Assembly (NCBI RefSeq): GCF_002954705.1
Contig: NZ_MSCO01000002.1
Span: forward strand, 360,496 to 424,495
Reading direction: 5' to 3'
Length of the DNA: 64,000 nucleotides
Origin: Aliivibrio sifiae
GTDB lineage: Bacteria; Pseudomonadota; Gammaproteobacteria; Enterobacterales; Vibrionaceae
Numbering within the stretch: position 1 is the stretch's first letter; each line of letters opens with the position of its first letter. This document shows, piece after piece, positions 1 through 9,400 of this stretch. The notes beneath the pieces are model-generated. The model searched no databases. It saw nothing but the letters and a program-made list of their open reading frames with translations, and was not told where the DNA came from. A program made the position numbers and the translations under genes.

Positions 1-200
1 ACAGTGGTTCGTGTAAGATCTTTGCTTTTGCTCAATTAAATCAATTAACAGTTGAACAAACGTTGACTTGCTTCGGTCAATATTATCGTGAAGATGTATT
101 ACAAAACCCAACTAATGATGATCACCAAAATATTCGTAACTTTATGGTGACGGGTTGGAGTGGTGTTCAATTTAAAAGTGAAGCATTAAGAAGCAAATAA
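1..200 (+). CDS. HopJ family protein (3' end only)
   Basis: The window opens inside this gene; 65 codons read in frame from base 3 to a TAA at 198-200. The visible part includes GSCKIFAFAQLNQL, EQTLTCFGQYYRED and DHQNIRNFM, which fit the HopJ (type III effector-like) family of about 110 residues common in marine gammaproteobacteria. Despite the family name, in vibrios it is a small cytoplasmic protein of unknown role and no type III system is nearby. The next gene starts 32 bases later on the same strand, so the two may be co-transcribed. The N-terminal half lies outside the window. Confidence 0.75.
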   Translation, partial: SGSCKIFAFAQLNQLTVEQTLTCFGQYYREDVLQNPTNDDHQNIRNFMVTGWSGVQFKSEALRSK

Positions 201-232
201 AAACACACAGAAACCAATAAAGAGAGACCATA

Positions 233-1210
233 ATGATCAAACTTGCTGTTATTGGAACAAGCTGGATTACCGAACGTTTTATTGCGGGGGCGATAGCGTC
301 AGGAAAATATGAATTAAAAGCGGTGTATTCTCGTTCATTAGAACAAGCAAAAGCCTTTGCAGAGAAGTTTGCCGTAGAACTTACTTTTGATCACTTAGAT
401 AAATTGGCTGAATGCAGTGAGATTGATGCGGTATATATCGCGAGCCCTAACTCTTATCATGCGCCACAATCTATTCAAATGATGAAGCAAGGTAAGCACG
501 TTATTTGTGAAAAACCTATGGCATCTAACTACGCCTTGGCACAACAGGCGTATCAAACGGCAGAAGAGAATAATGTGGTTCTGTTTGAAGCATTTATGTC
601 TCCATACTTACCTAACTTTCAAATAATCAAAGCGCAACTACCAAGCTTAGGGACAATCAGAAAGGCCCATATCACTTATTGTCAGTATTCTTCACGCTAC
701 CCTAAGTATTTGAATGGTGAAAATCCGAATACCTTCAATCCAGATTTTTCCAATGGCTCAATTATGGATATTGGTTTTTATTGTATTGGCTCAATGATTG
801 AATTGTTTGGTGAGCCAACATCAATTCAAGCACAAGCGCATTTATTAGAATCAGGTGTTGATGGTAACGGCAGCATTATTTGCGGCTATGATGGCTTTGA
901 TGTGGTTGTGATGCACTCTAAAACCAGTGATTCTTATGTACCTAGCGAGATCCAAGGTGAGAATGGTGCAATCTTGGCTGACATGATTTCGATTGGTGAG
1001 AAAGTAATTAAAATCAATCGTGGTGGAGAAACAGAAAACTTAACTGTAGAGCAGAACTCAAATCCAATGTTCTATGAAGCGCTTAAATTTGCAGAGCAAG
1101 TAGAAGTGAATCAAATAGATAAACATGCGGTTGAGCGCTCATTGTTGATTTCAAAAGTAACCACTGAGATCCGTAAACAAACGGGCGTTGTGTTTCCTGC
1201 AGACAGTTAA
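233..1210 (+). CDS. Gfo/Idh/MocA family NAD(P)-dependent oxidoreductase
   Basis: A 325-residue cytoplasmic dehydrogenase. The N-terminus (IKLAVIGTSWITERF) is a Rossmann nucleotide-binding fold, and EKPMASN near residue 94 is the family signature with the conserved lysine-proline. The C-terminal half (GSIMDIGFYCIG) is the alpha/beta domain that binds the substrate, usually a sugar or polyol derivative. The length is typical. A purine-rich ribosome site (AGAGAG) precedes the ATG. A strong terminator follows within 35 bases, so it ends its transcription unit. The substrate cannot be told from the sequence. Confidence 0.85.
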   Translation: MIKLAVIGTSWITERFIAGAIASGKYELKAVYSRSLEQAKAFAEKFAVELTFDHLDKLAECSEIDAVYIASPNSYHAPQSIQMMKQGKHVICEKPMASNYALAQQAYQTAEENNVVLFEAFMSPYLPNFQIIKAQLPSLGTIRKAHITYCQYSSRYPKYLNGENPNTFNPDFSNGSIMDIGFYCIGSMIELFGEPTSIQAQAHLLESGVDGNGSIICGYDGFDVVVMHSKTSDSYVPSEIQGENGAILADMISIGEKVIKINRGGETENLTVEQNSNPMFYEALKFAEQVEVNQIDKHAVERSLLISKVTTEIRKQTGVVFPADS

Positions 1211-1240
1211 CTATTTCTAGCTAAAAACCTTAAATAAAAA

Positions 1241-1272
1241 AGCCGAATGAGAGTAAATCATTCGGCTTTTTT
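1241..1272 (+). terminator. Rho-independent terminator after the oxidoreductase
   Basis: A perfect 10-bp stem, AGCCGAATGA pairing with TCATTCGGCT, closes a 7-base loop and is followed by a run of six T. It lies 30 bases after the stop codon. Confidence 0.9.
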
Positions 1273-1488
1273 GTGCCTAACACATTTTAAATACTAATAA
1301 TTTCAAATGCCTTTATTTATATTTCGGATGGGTATCTTTTTTGTGTTAATGACTGAATTATTGTAAGAAAATCGTTAATTTTAAAGAGGGGATTTTTTAG
1401 TGTTTACATAAGCATTGTAAGTATATATAGTCACAAATAGTGAATTTATATTTAATTTGTTTTATGCAGTAGCAAAAGGAATATCGTT

Positions 1489-3015
1489 ATGGACCAGACA
1501 GACATTACCTCCCTAATACCCATTGTCATTACACTCTTTATTTCACTTACAACAAAAAATGTTGTAGTGGGTTTGTTTGCCGGAGTTCTTAGCGGGGTTG
1601 CTATGATTAATGGATTATTTACTCATGCCAACCCATTAGAAACGTTTGGTGTAATGATAAAAAGTTATATATCTCCACAACTAACGGACAGCTACAATGC
1701 TGGCGTTATTGTACTGCTTGTCTTTATTGGTGGTTTTGTTGCCTTGATGGAGAAGTCAGGAGGGGGTTATGCATTTGCAGATAAAATCACTGTATGGGTT
1801 AAGAGTAAGTTTCAAGCTCAAACCTCAGCGTGGCTAGGTGGGATTATTATTTTCTTCTCTGATTTAGGAACACCTTTAATTGTCGGTCCTGTTTTTCGTC
1901 CTCTTTTCGACAAATTAAAAATCTCTCGTCAAAAACTGGCTTTTATTATTGATTCAACATCTTCTCCCGTTGCTATATTGATCCCATTTATTGGATGGGG
2001 TGTTTATATCATGGGGTTAATTCAAAAAGAGTTTACCGCTTTAAATGTTGAACTGTCCGATTGGGATGCCTTTATTGGTGCCATTCCATTCCAGTTTTAT
2101 GCAATTTTAGCAATTGCGATAGTCCCACTTGTTGCTTTTAAAAAGTTGGATTTTGGCCCGATGGCTAAAGCAGAAAATGCCGCTGAAAAAGGCGAAATAC
2201 ATGTGTCATCAGAAGCATCTAAAGAAATATTCACGCATAAAAATGCAAAATCCTCATTCGTATGGGCACCATTACTTGTTATGGGATTGGTTCTGAGTTT
2301 TATGCTTGTGCCTTTAGGATTCCCGTTTGAAAAAGTCTCTGGTTCTGTTTTTCGTTCTGCCTTATCAACCGCTTATTTCTTTGCTGCTGCCACGTTAATT
2401 TGTTTAATGGCTCTTTATAAAGTAAGAGGGTGGTCGGAAGGAATATCAGTTTATATGAAAGGCATGGGTAATATGATGCAAGTAGCGATTATCTTAATCC
2501 TTGCATGGTCATTAAGTTCTGTTGGTAAAGAGCTAGGCACTGCGGCTTATATTGCAGAGCAAGCTCAAAGTGGTTTTCCTAATTGGTTAGTTCCGGCGGT
2601 TGCATTCTTATTAGCTGCAATCATTTCTTTTGCCACAGGCTCATCGTGGGGAACGTTCGCAATTATGATGCCTTTAGTTATTCCAACGGCTCTAGCGATT
2701 GATGCGCCATTATACGCTTGTATTGGTGCTGTGTTATCTGGTGGCTTATTTGGTGACCATTGCTCTCCAATATCTGAAACGACCATTTTGTCATCAACAG
2801 GGGCTGGTTGTGATCAGTTTGAGCATTTTAGAACTCAACTGCCTTATGCATTATTAAACGGTAGCATCGCTTTGGTTAGTTTTGTTATCGCGGGTCTTGT
2901 CGAGAGTCCATTAATTTTTGTATTAGCTTTGATTGCACAGGCGACTTTGGTGTTTATATTAGCGAGATTAACTCCTGTTAATACTGTCAATAAAAATAAA
3001 CTTGTGATCAGTTAG
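1489..3015 (+). CDS. NhaC/YuiF-type Na+/H+ antiporter family transporter
   Basis: A 508-residue inner-membrane protein with about 11-12 hydrophobic segments. Family-like stretches are the N-terminal SLTTKNVVVGLFAGVLSG, the FFSDLGTPLIVGPVF segment near residue 125, and FGDHCSPISETT near residue 422, which resembles the conserved GNTTCSPISDTT-type motif of NhaC relatives. The family exchanges Na+ for H+, or sometimes an organic acid; the substrate here is not determinable. The ATG is preceded by AAAAGGA at a good distance. It stands alone: a terminator lies before it and a tRNA gene follows. Confidence 0.85.
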   Translation: MDQTDITSLIPIVITLFISLTTKNVVVGLFAGVLSGVAMINGLFTHANPLETFGVMIKSYISPQLTDSYNAGVIVLLVFIGGFVALMEKSGGGYAFADKITVWVKSKFQAQTSAWLGGIIIFFSDLGTPLIVGPVFRPLFDKLKISRQKLAFIIDSTSSPVAILIPFIGWGVYIMGLIQKEFTALNVELSDWDAFIGAIPFQFYAILAIAIVPLVAFKKLDFGPMAKAENAAEKGEIHVSSEASKEIFTHKNAKSSFVWAPLLVMGLVLSFMLVPLGFPFEKVSGSVFRSALSTAYFFAAATLICLMALYKVRGWSEGISVYMKGMGNMMQVAIILILAWSLSSVGKELGTAAYIAEQAQSGFPNWLVPAVAFLLAAIISFATGSSWGTFAIMMPLVIPTALAIDAPLYACIGAVLSGGLFGDHCSPISETTILSSTGAGCDQFEHFRTQLPYALLNGSIALVSFVIAGLVESPLIFVLALIAQATLVFILARLTPVNTVNKNKLVIS

Positions 3016-3280
3016 GTTAGTCTTTTATCTATTATTGCTGCAACCATCTACTATTGAATTAAAATCTAAGCAATTTTTTGTAATGGCGCACAGTAAGCAT
3101 CGTTCACATTACCTAATGAGAAAGCAGGGTAGCGGTGCTTACTATTTATACCTGTTATATGGCGTGAGAGATGAAAATTTGTAACTTATGCTTAAATATC
3201 ATGCAATCAATTAGTTAAGTGTAAAAAAATGCTTTACCTCAGCGCTCAGTATGGCATTATCTATCTCGTTCCAACGATGT
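3016..3280. other. Intergenic region before the tRNA
   Basis: No gene is seen here. It holds an imperfect long-range inverted repeat (AGTAAGCATCG near 3091 against CGGTGCTTACT near 3143, loop about 40 bases) of unknown meaning, and the tRNA promoter at its end. Confidence 0.4.
3232..3260 (+). promoter_or_regulatory. Sigma70-type promoter of the tRNA-Gly gene
   Basis: CTTTAC (3232-3237) and CATTAT (3255-3260) are separated by 17 bases, about 20 bases upstream of the mature tRNA 5' end. The spacing and boxes suit a sigma70 promoter. Confidence 0.5.
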
Positions 3281-3355
<75 letters not shown>

Positions 3356-3675
3356 ATCTCTTTTTATCATCCCAAGAGATTGTTCCTCTTTTCAAACTCA
3401 CTTATTGAAAATTAAGCGCTTAATAGCGTGTTTTGTTGTATCTGGAATTTAAGCTTTTCGTAAAGATTTACTTTAAAATATGTAATGTATTTTTGGGCTA
3501 AATATCACAATTAATGCTCCTCTTATTTTAAATCAGCCTTTAATTTCAGCAAGCAATTGAATGAGTTTATAAATTTTAGTAAGGTCAACAAACCAAATCG
3601 TTATACCTAAGCCTTATCAGCTTAATTATCACTACAACCAATATAGAATTTTTGTTAATGGTTGTGGAGACCTAC
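3356..3675. other. AT-rich spacer between tRNA-Gly and the first T6SS-region gene
   Basis: No gene is seen. Just after the tRNA, AATCTCTT and AAGAGATT form an 8-bp stem without a clean T-run, a weak terminator at best. The region must carry the promoter of the following effector-like operon; no clear sigma54 element is visible. AATTATCACTA near 3626 partly resembles the motif upstream of hcp. Confidence 0.4.
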
Positions 3676-5373
3676 ATGCATCTTACTTGCAAACTTATTC
3701 CTAGCCTCTCTTTATCACATCAAGAGCTAGAATATATTCTCACTCCTGACGAATACGTTAGGCTGCTTTCTCGTGAGAAAAATTCACAAAATATTGTAAA
3801 GTCACTCCCATCTCCGTTAAGGGAATCTTTAGCGCTTTCTTCTACAAAAAATACGCATTCATTATTGACCGCTTTAAAGCAAAAATTGGTAAAAGGTGAG
3901 TGGATAGCCGTATCAACAGGAAAGCGTTCTAAGCCGTTATCAGACACTCAACTCGTTCAATACCCTCAATTAAATAAGCATATTGTGAGAGTGGGTGAGA
4001 CTCAATTTACAAAGTATGTAAAAGCAAACTTTCAAGCCGTCACTGATGATGTTGTGTTATCTCGTAGCCTTCAATATAACCCAGTAGAACCAACACCAGA
4101 GCATAAAATCGTGGTGGAGTTTGCAGGACAGTGGCCAAATAATGCGGCTTCTTTGTTACTTGCGAAATCGGATGAACAAAAAGAAAAAATCACCAAACCA
4201 AGAGCCGATATTCACGCCTCTCATCGCAGTATCGCCATTTTTAAAGATTTAGAACCAGAGCCAAGAAACCTGTACCTCACCATTCCAATGAGTGGCACGC
4301 CACAACCCTTAAAATTACTGCTTGCCGAAAACGTTCAACCTGTTGAGAAAAAAACAGAGATGGATGAATGGGATAATGTGTTAGTGCCTGTTGTGCCAAT
4401 GAAGAAGGAAGGAGAAGAATATTCTTTATACCGAAGCGGTTTCTTTTATGTTATTTGGAATGGCAAAGTATGGCGAGAAATTACGATTGATTCTAATGGT
4501 TACTTTTGTGATCTCGATATTCAGCATGAACGAAAAGAGCCATTGGCCACGCGACATGCAAATATCAATGCGTCTGAGTTTTTTCCTGAAGATAATGTGT
4601 CTTTTGAGAAGTTTGAACTATATCAACAAGGACAAAAGGTATTTTCTGGAGAGCTGGATATTCGCGAACAAGCCAGGGTGTTTAACTTGGTCACAGAAGA
4701 GGTCGAGCTAAAATTTGTTGATTTTGAGCATGATGAGATTTTACTTGAAACGCATGAAAGTCCAATAAAAAATCAAGCGTCTAATGAGCGTGAAGCAAAG
4801 AGCTATCCAATGCCTCATGTCTGGTTACCTTATAAAATTTTAGGCGAAGTACAGACTGATTGTTATGTGAGTTATAGCCAAGCGGCATTATCTGATACAG
4901 AGATAAGCTCACTAGAATCTAATTATGCCAATATCGCTGTATCCATTGAGGAAATGTCGGTTTACAGTCAACAACAAGCGTTTGATGGAGAGCATATCTA
5001 TACGCTTCCTATGGCAAAAAATACCTCATTTGGTTCTCATATTATCAACGAGCAGAATGGCAGTAACATTGCAGCAATCACTGTGATGCCACCAAAAAAT
5101 CAAATCACATTACGTTATCGTATTTGTAGCACGACAGACCAACCTGATGATTTCTTTATGTTGAGAAATGAAGAGGAAGAATGGTCACAGAAAGTTTATT
5201 TCAGACAAGCAAAAGCCGATGATGAAGGCTTCTTAAATCTCCCTTTTTCTGGTTGGCCAAAAGAGGTTGAAGAGGTTGATATTATTCGCGGCGCAAGTGC
5301 TGATTTAGGAACAACAGAATACGAATTATCCGTTTTGAAAACAAAAATTAAAATTTCAGAATTAATAGGCTAG
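3676..5373 (+). CDS. MIX-domain protein, candidate T6SS co-effector
   Basis: A 565-residue protein without a signal peptide. From about residue 230 to 430 it matches the MIX (marker for type six effectors) pattern: YRSGFFYVIWNGKVWREI at residues 252-269 followed by GYFCDLDI, and later WLPYKILGE at 383-391 with the SYSQAAL stretch. MIX domains mark proteins carried by T6SS. I see no toxin domain; the first 230 and last 130 residues are unrecognised. I start at ATG 3676 because GGAG lies 6 bases upstream; an in-frame TTG at 3652 is also possible. Four bases separate it from a lipoprotein gene, then a giant gene follows, matching the co-effector/effector layout known as a binary effector module. 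The MIX call is from motif memory, not a profile search. Confidence 0.7.
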   Translation: MHLTCKLIPSLSLSHQELEYILTPDEYVRLLSREKNSQNIVKSLPSPLRESLALSSTKNTHSLLTALKQKLVKGEWIAVSTGKRSKPLSDTQLVQYPQLNKHIVRVGETQFTKYVKANFQAVTDDVVLSRSLQYNPVEPTPEHKIVVEFAGQWPNNAASLLLAKSDEQKEKITKPRADIHASHRSIAIFKDLEPEPRNLYLTIPMSGTPQPLKLLLAENVQPVEKKTEMDEWDNVLVPVVPMKKEGEEYSLYRSGFFYVIWNGKVWREITIDSNGYFCDLDIQHERKEPLATRHANINASEFFPEDNVSFEKFELYQQGQKVFSGELDIREQARVFNLVTEEVELKFVDFEHDEILLETHESPIKNQASNEREAKSYPMPHVWLPYKILGEVQTDCYVSYSQAALSDTEISSLESNYANIAVSIEEMSVYSQQQAFDGEHIYTLPMAKNTSFGSHIINEQNGSNIAAITVMPPKNQITLRYRICSTTDQPDDFFMLRNEEEEWSQKVYFRQAKADDEGFLNLPFSGWPKEVEEVDIIRGASADLGTTEYELSVLKTKIKISELIG

Positions 5374-5377
5374 AACA

Positions 5378-6469
5378 ATGAAAAATATACTATTACTTGC
5401 ACTATTTAGCATCACTTTAATGGGGTGCAATGACCCTGAAAGTGTGGCAGCAGAAGCGGTTCAATTAAGAGCAGAGCAACACCCAGATCGTACTTACGTG
5501 GGTGAGCATAACTATTACACCATGGAAAGTAGTGGTGACATTCAATTCACAACAAAAAAAGATTTAAAAGTAATGTATCAAGATTTTCCACGTTACTTTA
5601 TTGAAAAAGCCAAAGAGTGGCCAAAAGAAGATCTTAATGATGCCAGCTCATACGATTTACCGCGCTTTCAATTTGCATGGGCGAACTCAAGCTCAAAAGA
5701 TGAATATGAGAGCGGGCTTAAAATTTGGAGCATGAAAACCGATGGTACTGATTTACGTTTAGTGACGGATGCCACCATTGGTTTTGCATCTATTCGTAAT
5801 TTAGCTCGTTCACCAAATAATCGTTACGTCGCTTGGGCAGGTTCAGGTGGTCAGAAAGGTGTGTATGATTTAAAAACGGGTAAGGTGACAGTTATACAGA
5901 AGACGACTTCGCCACTTGATATGCTTTGGTCTGAAGACAGTCGCTATTTGTATCATGAAAGATATCGTAATCGTTATTCTCGTTGGGATTCTGAGACGGG
6001 TGAGATTAGTGAGGTTGATTTCGATGTAAGAACCACAGCAGTGAACTTTGGTGGAAAGCGAACGACTGTTTTAGATTTTGGCGTTTTGGTTGAAAATGCG
6101 AATACCAATGAAGAGCTCAACTGGATTGGTGTCGATCGTTCACTGTCAATGGATGAACGTTCATTAGATGTAACTTCAATTGATCCTGAAGGTCGTTATG
6201 CATGGGGGTCTAACCCTTCTTTTGGATTCTTTTTTGATATAGAAAAAGGAACTGTAAAGCAGATGACAACAGACTATACGCCTGCTCAAATTTTAGGCAA
6301 AGACGCTCATTTTAGTGCACTAGATAGCTTTGCTAAAGTTAGAATTGTTGATCGTGTTGGAGACCGTGTGTGGTCATGGCGCGCATTCTATTACGGTGCG
6401 TTATCAGGAGATGCAATTTTATATAATGGATTAGCGAACAATGGTTTGTGGTTTAAGGGGAATAAATAA
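5378..6469 (+). CDS. Lipoprotein with WD40-like (PD40) repeats, candidate immunity protein
   Basis: A 363-residue protein with a lipoprotein signal: a hydrophobic core and lipobox LMGC, lipidated Cys17, followed by Asn. The mature part has beta-propeller-like repeats such as IWSMKTDGTDLRLVTD and SPNNRYVAWAG, resembling TolB/PD40 blades. It should face the periplasm. It lies between the MIX-domain gene and the giant OmpA-domain gene and overlaps the latter by one base (TAATG), so it is translationally coupled. A periplasmic immunity protein against the neighbouring effector is the most economical role, but this is inference. It could instead be a structural accessory. Confidence 0.6.
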   Translation: MKNILLLALFSITLMGCNDPESVAAEAVQLRAEQHPDRTYVGEHNYYTMESSGDIQFTTKKDLKVMYQDFPRYFIEKAKEWPKEDLNDASSYDLPRFQFAWANSSSKDEYESGLKIWSMKTDGTDLRLVTDATIGFASIRNLARSPNNRYVAWAGSGGQKGVYDLKTGKVTVIQKTTSPLDMLWSEDSRYLYHERYRNRYSRWDSETGEISEVDFDVRTTAVNFGGKRTTVLDFGVLVENANTNEELNWIGVDRSLSMDERSLDVTSIDPEGRYAWGSNPSFGFFFDIEKGTVKQMTTDYTPAQILGKDAHFSALDSFAKVRIVDRVGDRVWSWRAFYYGALSGDAILYNGLANNGLWFKGNK

Positions 6470-9400
6470 TGTCTGCTTTAAAAACTTATGACCATAGTGT
6501 TTATCTGTTAGGAGCATATTTTGACCTGCATGATAACGGACGGAAAAAAGAATTTAGAACTTGGCATCAATCATCTGATTTAACTGAGGATGATTTACAC
6601 AATATACGCCCAATTCCTTTCACACCTGTTTTGGTTGATGATGCTGAACAACCAGTATTATGGGGCACGAATAAAGACGGTTTATTGTGTCAGCTAGGTT
6701 ATTTTGATGAGAATGCAGCACCTGAAGCCGTAGCAAAAAAACAAACCTTTTTGCGTCATAAGCAGCCATTAACTGTTAGTGAATTAAATTTAGATAGACC
6801 ATATTCATTAATGTTTCCGCCATTGAATGTGATTGGACAACTGGCTGAAACACACACCAGTGTTAAAGCGTTAAACGATTCACTAAAAGATATTTATTCC
6901 AATAAATTAAAAGTTGAAGAAAAATATTCCAAATTAATTGAATTTACTATCAGTAAAATCAAAGTTAGCCAGTTAGCTGAACCTTATGAAAAAGAACCCG
7001 GTAAACCACTGACAGATCAACAGAATGATTACAATGCTTGGTATGACAAAATTATAGCGAGTGAAGTAAAAGAGATTCAAGGCATCATTACTCCTGCTTT
7101 TCACTCAATTGGGGTGGTGTTCAGCAGTGATTTGTATGTGGGGGCAGAGGTTTCTCTTATTCAAGTGAAATCTAAACAAGATAATTCAGGTGAGTCAGAG
7201 GATGTATTGGCCACGAGTTTTGTCACTAAACCTGATCCAAGTGATGATAAAACAAATAACCCAGAAGATTATAAGAAAATAACACCTAGTGTCGTGTTTA
7301 ATTTTGATCCTAAATTGATTGATGATGGTTATTTTCTGCTTCGCACGCGTTTTTGGGTCGAAGAATATTTAGAGCGACAGAAAGCAATTTTAGATGAAGG
7401 TATAGAAGTTACTTTTCCTGATTCAGTAAAGCAAGGGCAACTAAAATTTGAAGCTAGTATTGAGCATCCTGACAGCAAAACGGTACAAGACGTTTATACT
7501 TATGAGTTGCATGAAAAAGTCACTTTTAAACCGATAAGTGGTTTTGGTAAGCTGGCGATGGTATGCGGTGATTTGATCTCGCTTGAAGAGTGCTTAATTT
7601 ATCAATACCCAACGGCACTACCTAGCTATTCTGATTTTATGACACAGCAAGGAAATACAGTGGCGTTAAAAGGCACTGGTGTAGCCACGCTTGGTGTTGC
7701 ATCCGCAGTGCAAAAGACAGCGCAATCATATACTCAAGGTTTTGCGACAAAAGGCATTGGTGTCTTTGGTGATTTATCTAGCCAACAAATTGCAACCAGT
7801 GTAGCAAAAAACATTTGGAGTAAATTAACCGTTGAGGGTGTTTTACCTGAGCCGCTTACTGCTGGGGCGAGTTTCTTATTTGGTTTGCAATCGGTCAAAG
7901 AGGCGCGTGATGCGTTTACTGATGCAGTTAAGCTCACCGAAAGAGTACAACGATTTAATTTAACTGCGCCACAAACTTTTGGAAGAATGGTGCGTAACGG
8001 TTTTGCTAATAAGACGTTTATGCAGAATGCGCTAAAAGAGATGAAAGAAAGCTTTCAAAACCAAGGGGCATCCGTTAGTACTCGAAACCTCGCTGTAAGT
8101 TGGTTTGAAGGAAGCGGCTATACAAAATTGGCTAAAGGCTTACCTATTGTAGACAGTATTGGCAGTATGTATGATTTTTATCAACTAGTAGATAAACAAG
8201 GAAAGCTAGAGAAAAAATCGGATGAAGCACAAAAAGACTTTGATGGTGCAACTACTGATTATTTGCAAAAAATTGTAATGGTAAAAGCAGAGGCGGACTG
8301 GGCTAAGCAGCTTTCAGATGCCATTAAGATTTTGAATCATGACGGTAAGGAGCAAATAGCTCGTATTATTACGCAAGGTACTCGCGCGATTATTCATATT
8401 AACTTCAAATTTAATTCGTCGGAGCTACCAAATACAGGTACGACATTACGCAGTGATATTGATAAAGTTTGTGAGAAAATTGCTGAACTACTAAAAACAC
8501 ACCCAGACTATCGAATTCAAATCGATGGGCACGCAGGGCGAATTGGCAGTGTTAAGGCGAATAAAACGATTGCAGAGGATCGCGCGAAGCAAATTGAACA
8601 GGCTATTTTAGATAAAGCAAAAGAAGATAAAACATTACCTGAGCGTATTATTACTTTGTCACATGGCAAAACTCAACCTATGAGTGCAGACAGTGCTAAA
8701 GTCGATATGAGTGAAACAGGCGACGATTCGGCGTTAGCTGAGGATAGACGTGTTGAAATAAGCCTATTGCCTCCAACCTACTCATTGGCTTTACCTCCTA
8801 GCCGAACGGGTATGATTGACTTAGAGAAAGTTCGTCAAGCAAAACAGGCGATTGATGTTGGGCAAGATAATAATCAAAAAGAGCAAGTGTTAGCAGTATT
8901 CAATTCTTTAATGGGGGTGGCAATGTTAACGCCTATCGCCCCTGTTGCGGCTGGGGTTCTGTTGATAAAAGAGGGTGCTACTATTGCAGATAGTGGGTTA
9001 AGCTTTTTAGATTCAATATTAACAGAAGGGGCTTATAAGGATTTTAAAACCAAATATAAGAACGTTAATGAACTAAACCAGTTAGGTAAAATTCACATTG
9101 AAGTATTGCAACAGTATCGTGGATTTAAGGTGAAGATCGAACAGCAGTTAACAAAAAAAGAAGAGGTAGAAGCGTTTCTAAAGGCGAATAAAACATCAGA
9201 AGAATTACAAAAACGTTTCTTACTTCGAGCTTTAGCGTTAAATGGTTTAATTGAATTGTTTGCCAGAATATCATTAGGGAGCAGCTCAAATAGTGATTAT
9301 AAAAAAGAACTTATAAGCGATCGAGTTCAAGATTACATAGAAACTTATATTCTTAATGATAATTGGGAAGCTCCTCAGTCGTCTTACAACACCATGGCTC

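Noticed and set aside
3652..3675. TTG 3652 as the start of the MIX protein
   Set aside because: ATG 3676 has GGAG at ideal spacing; no ribosome site precedes the TTG.
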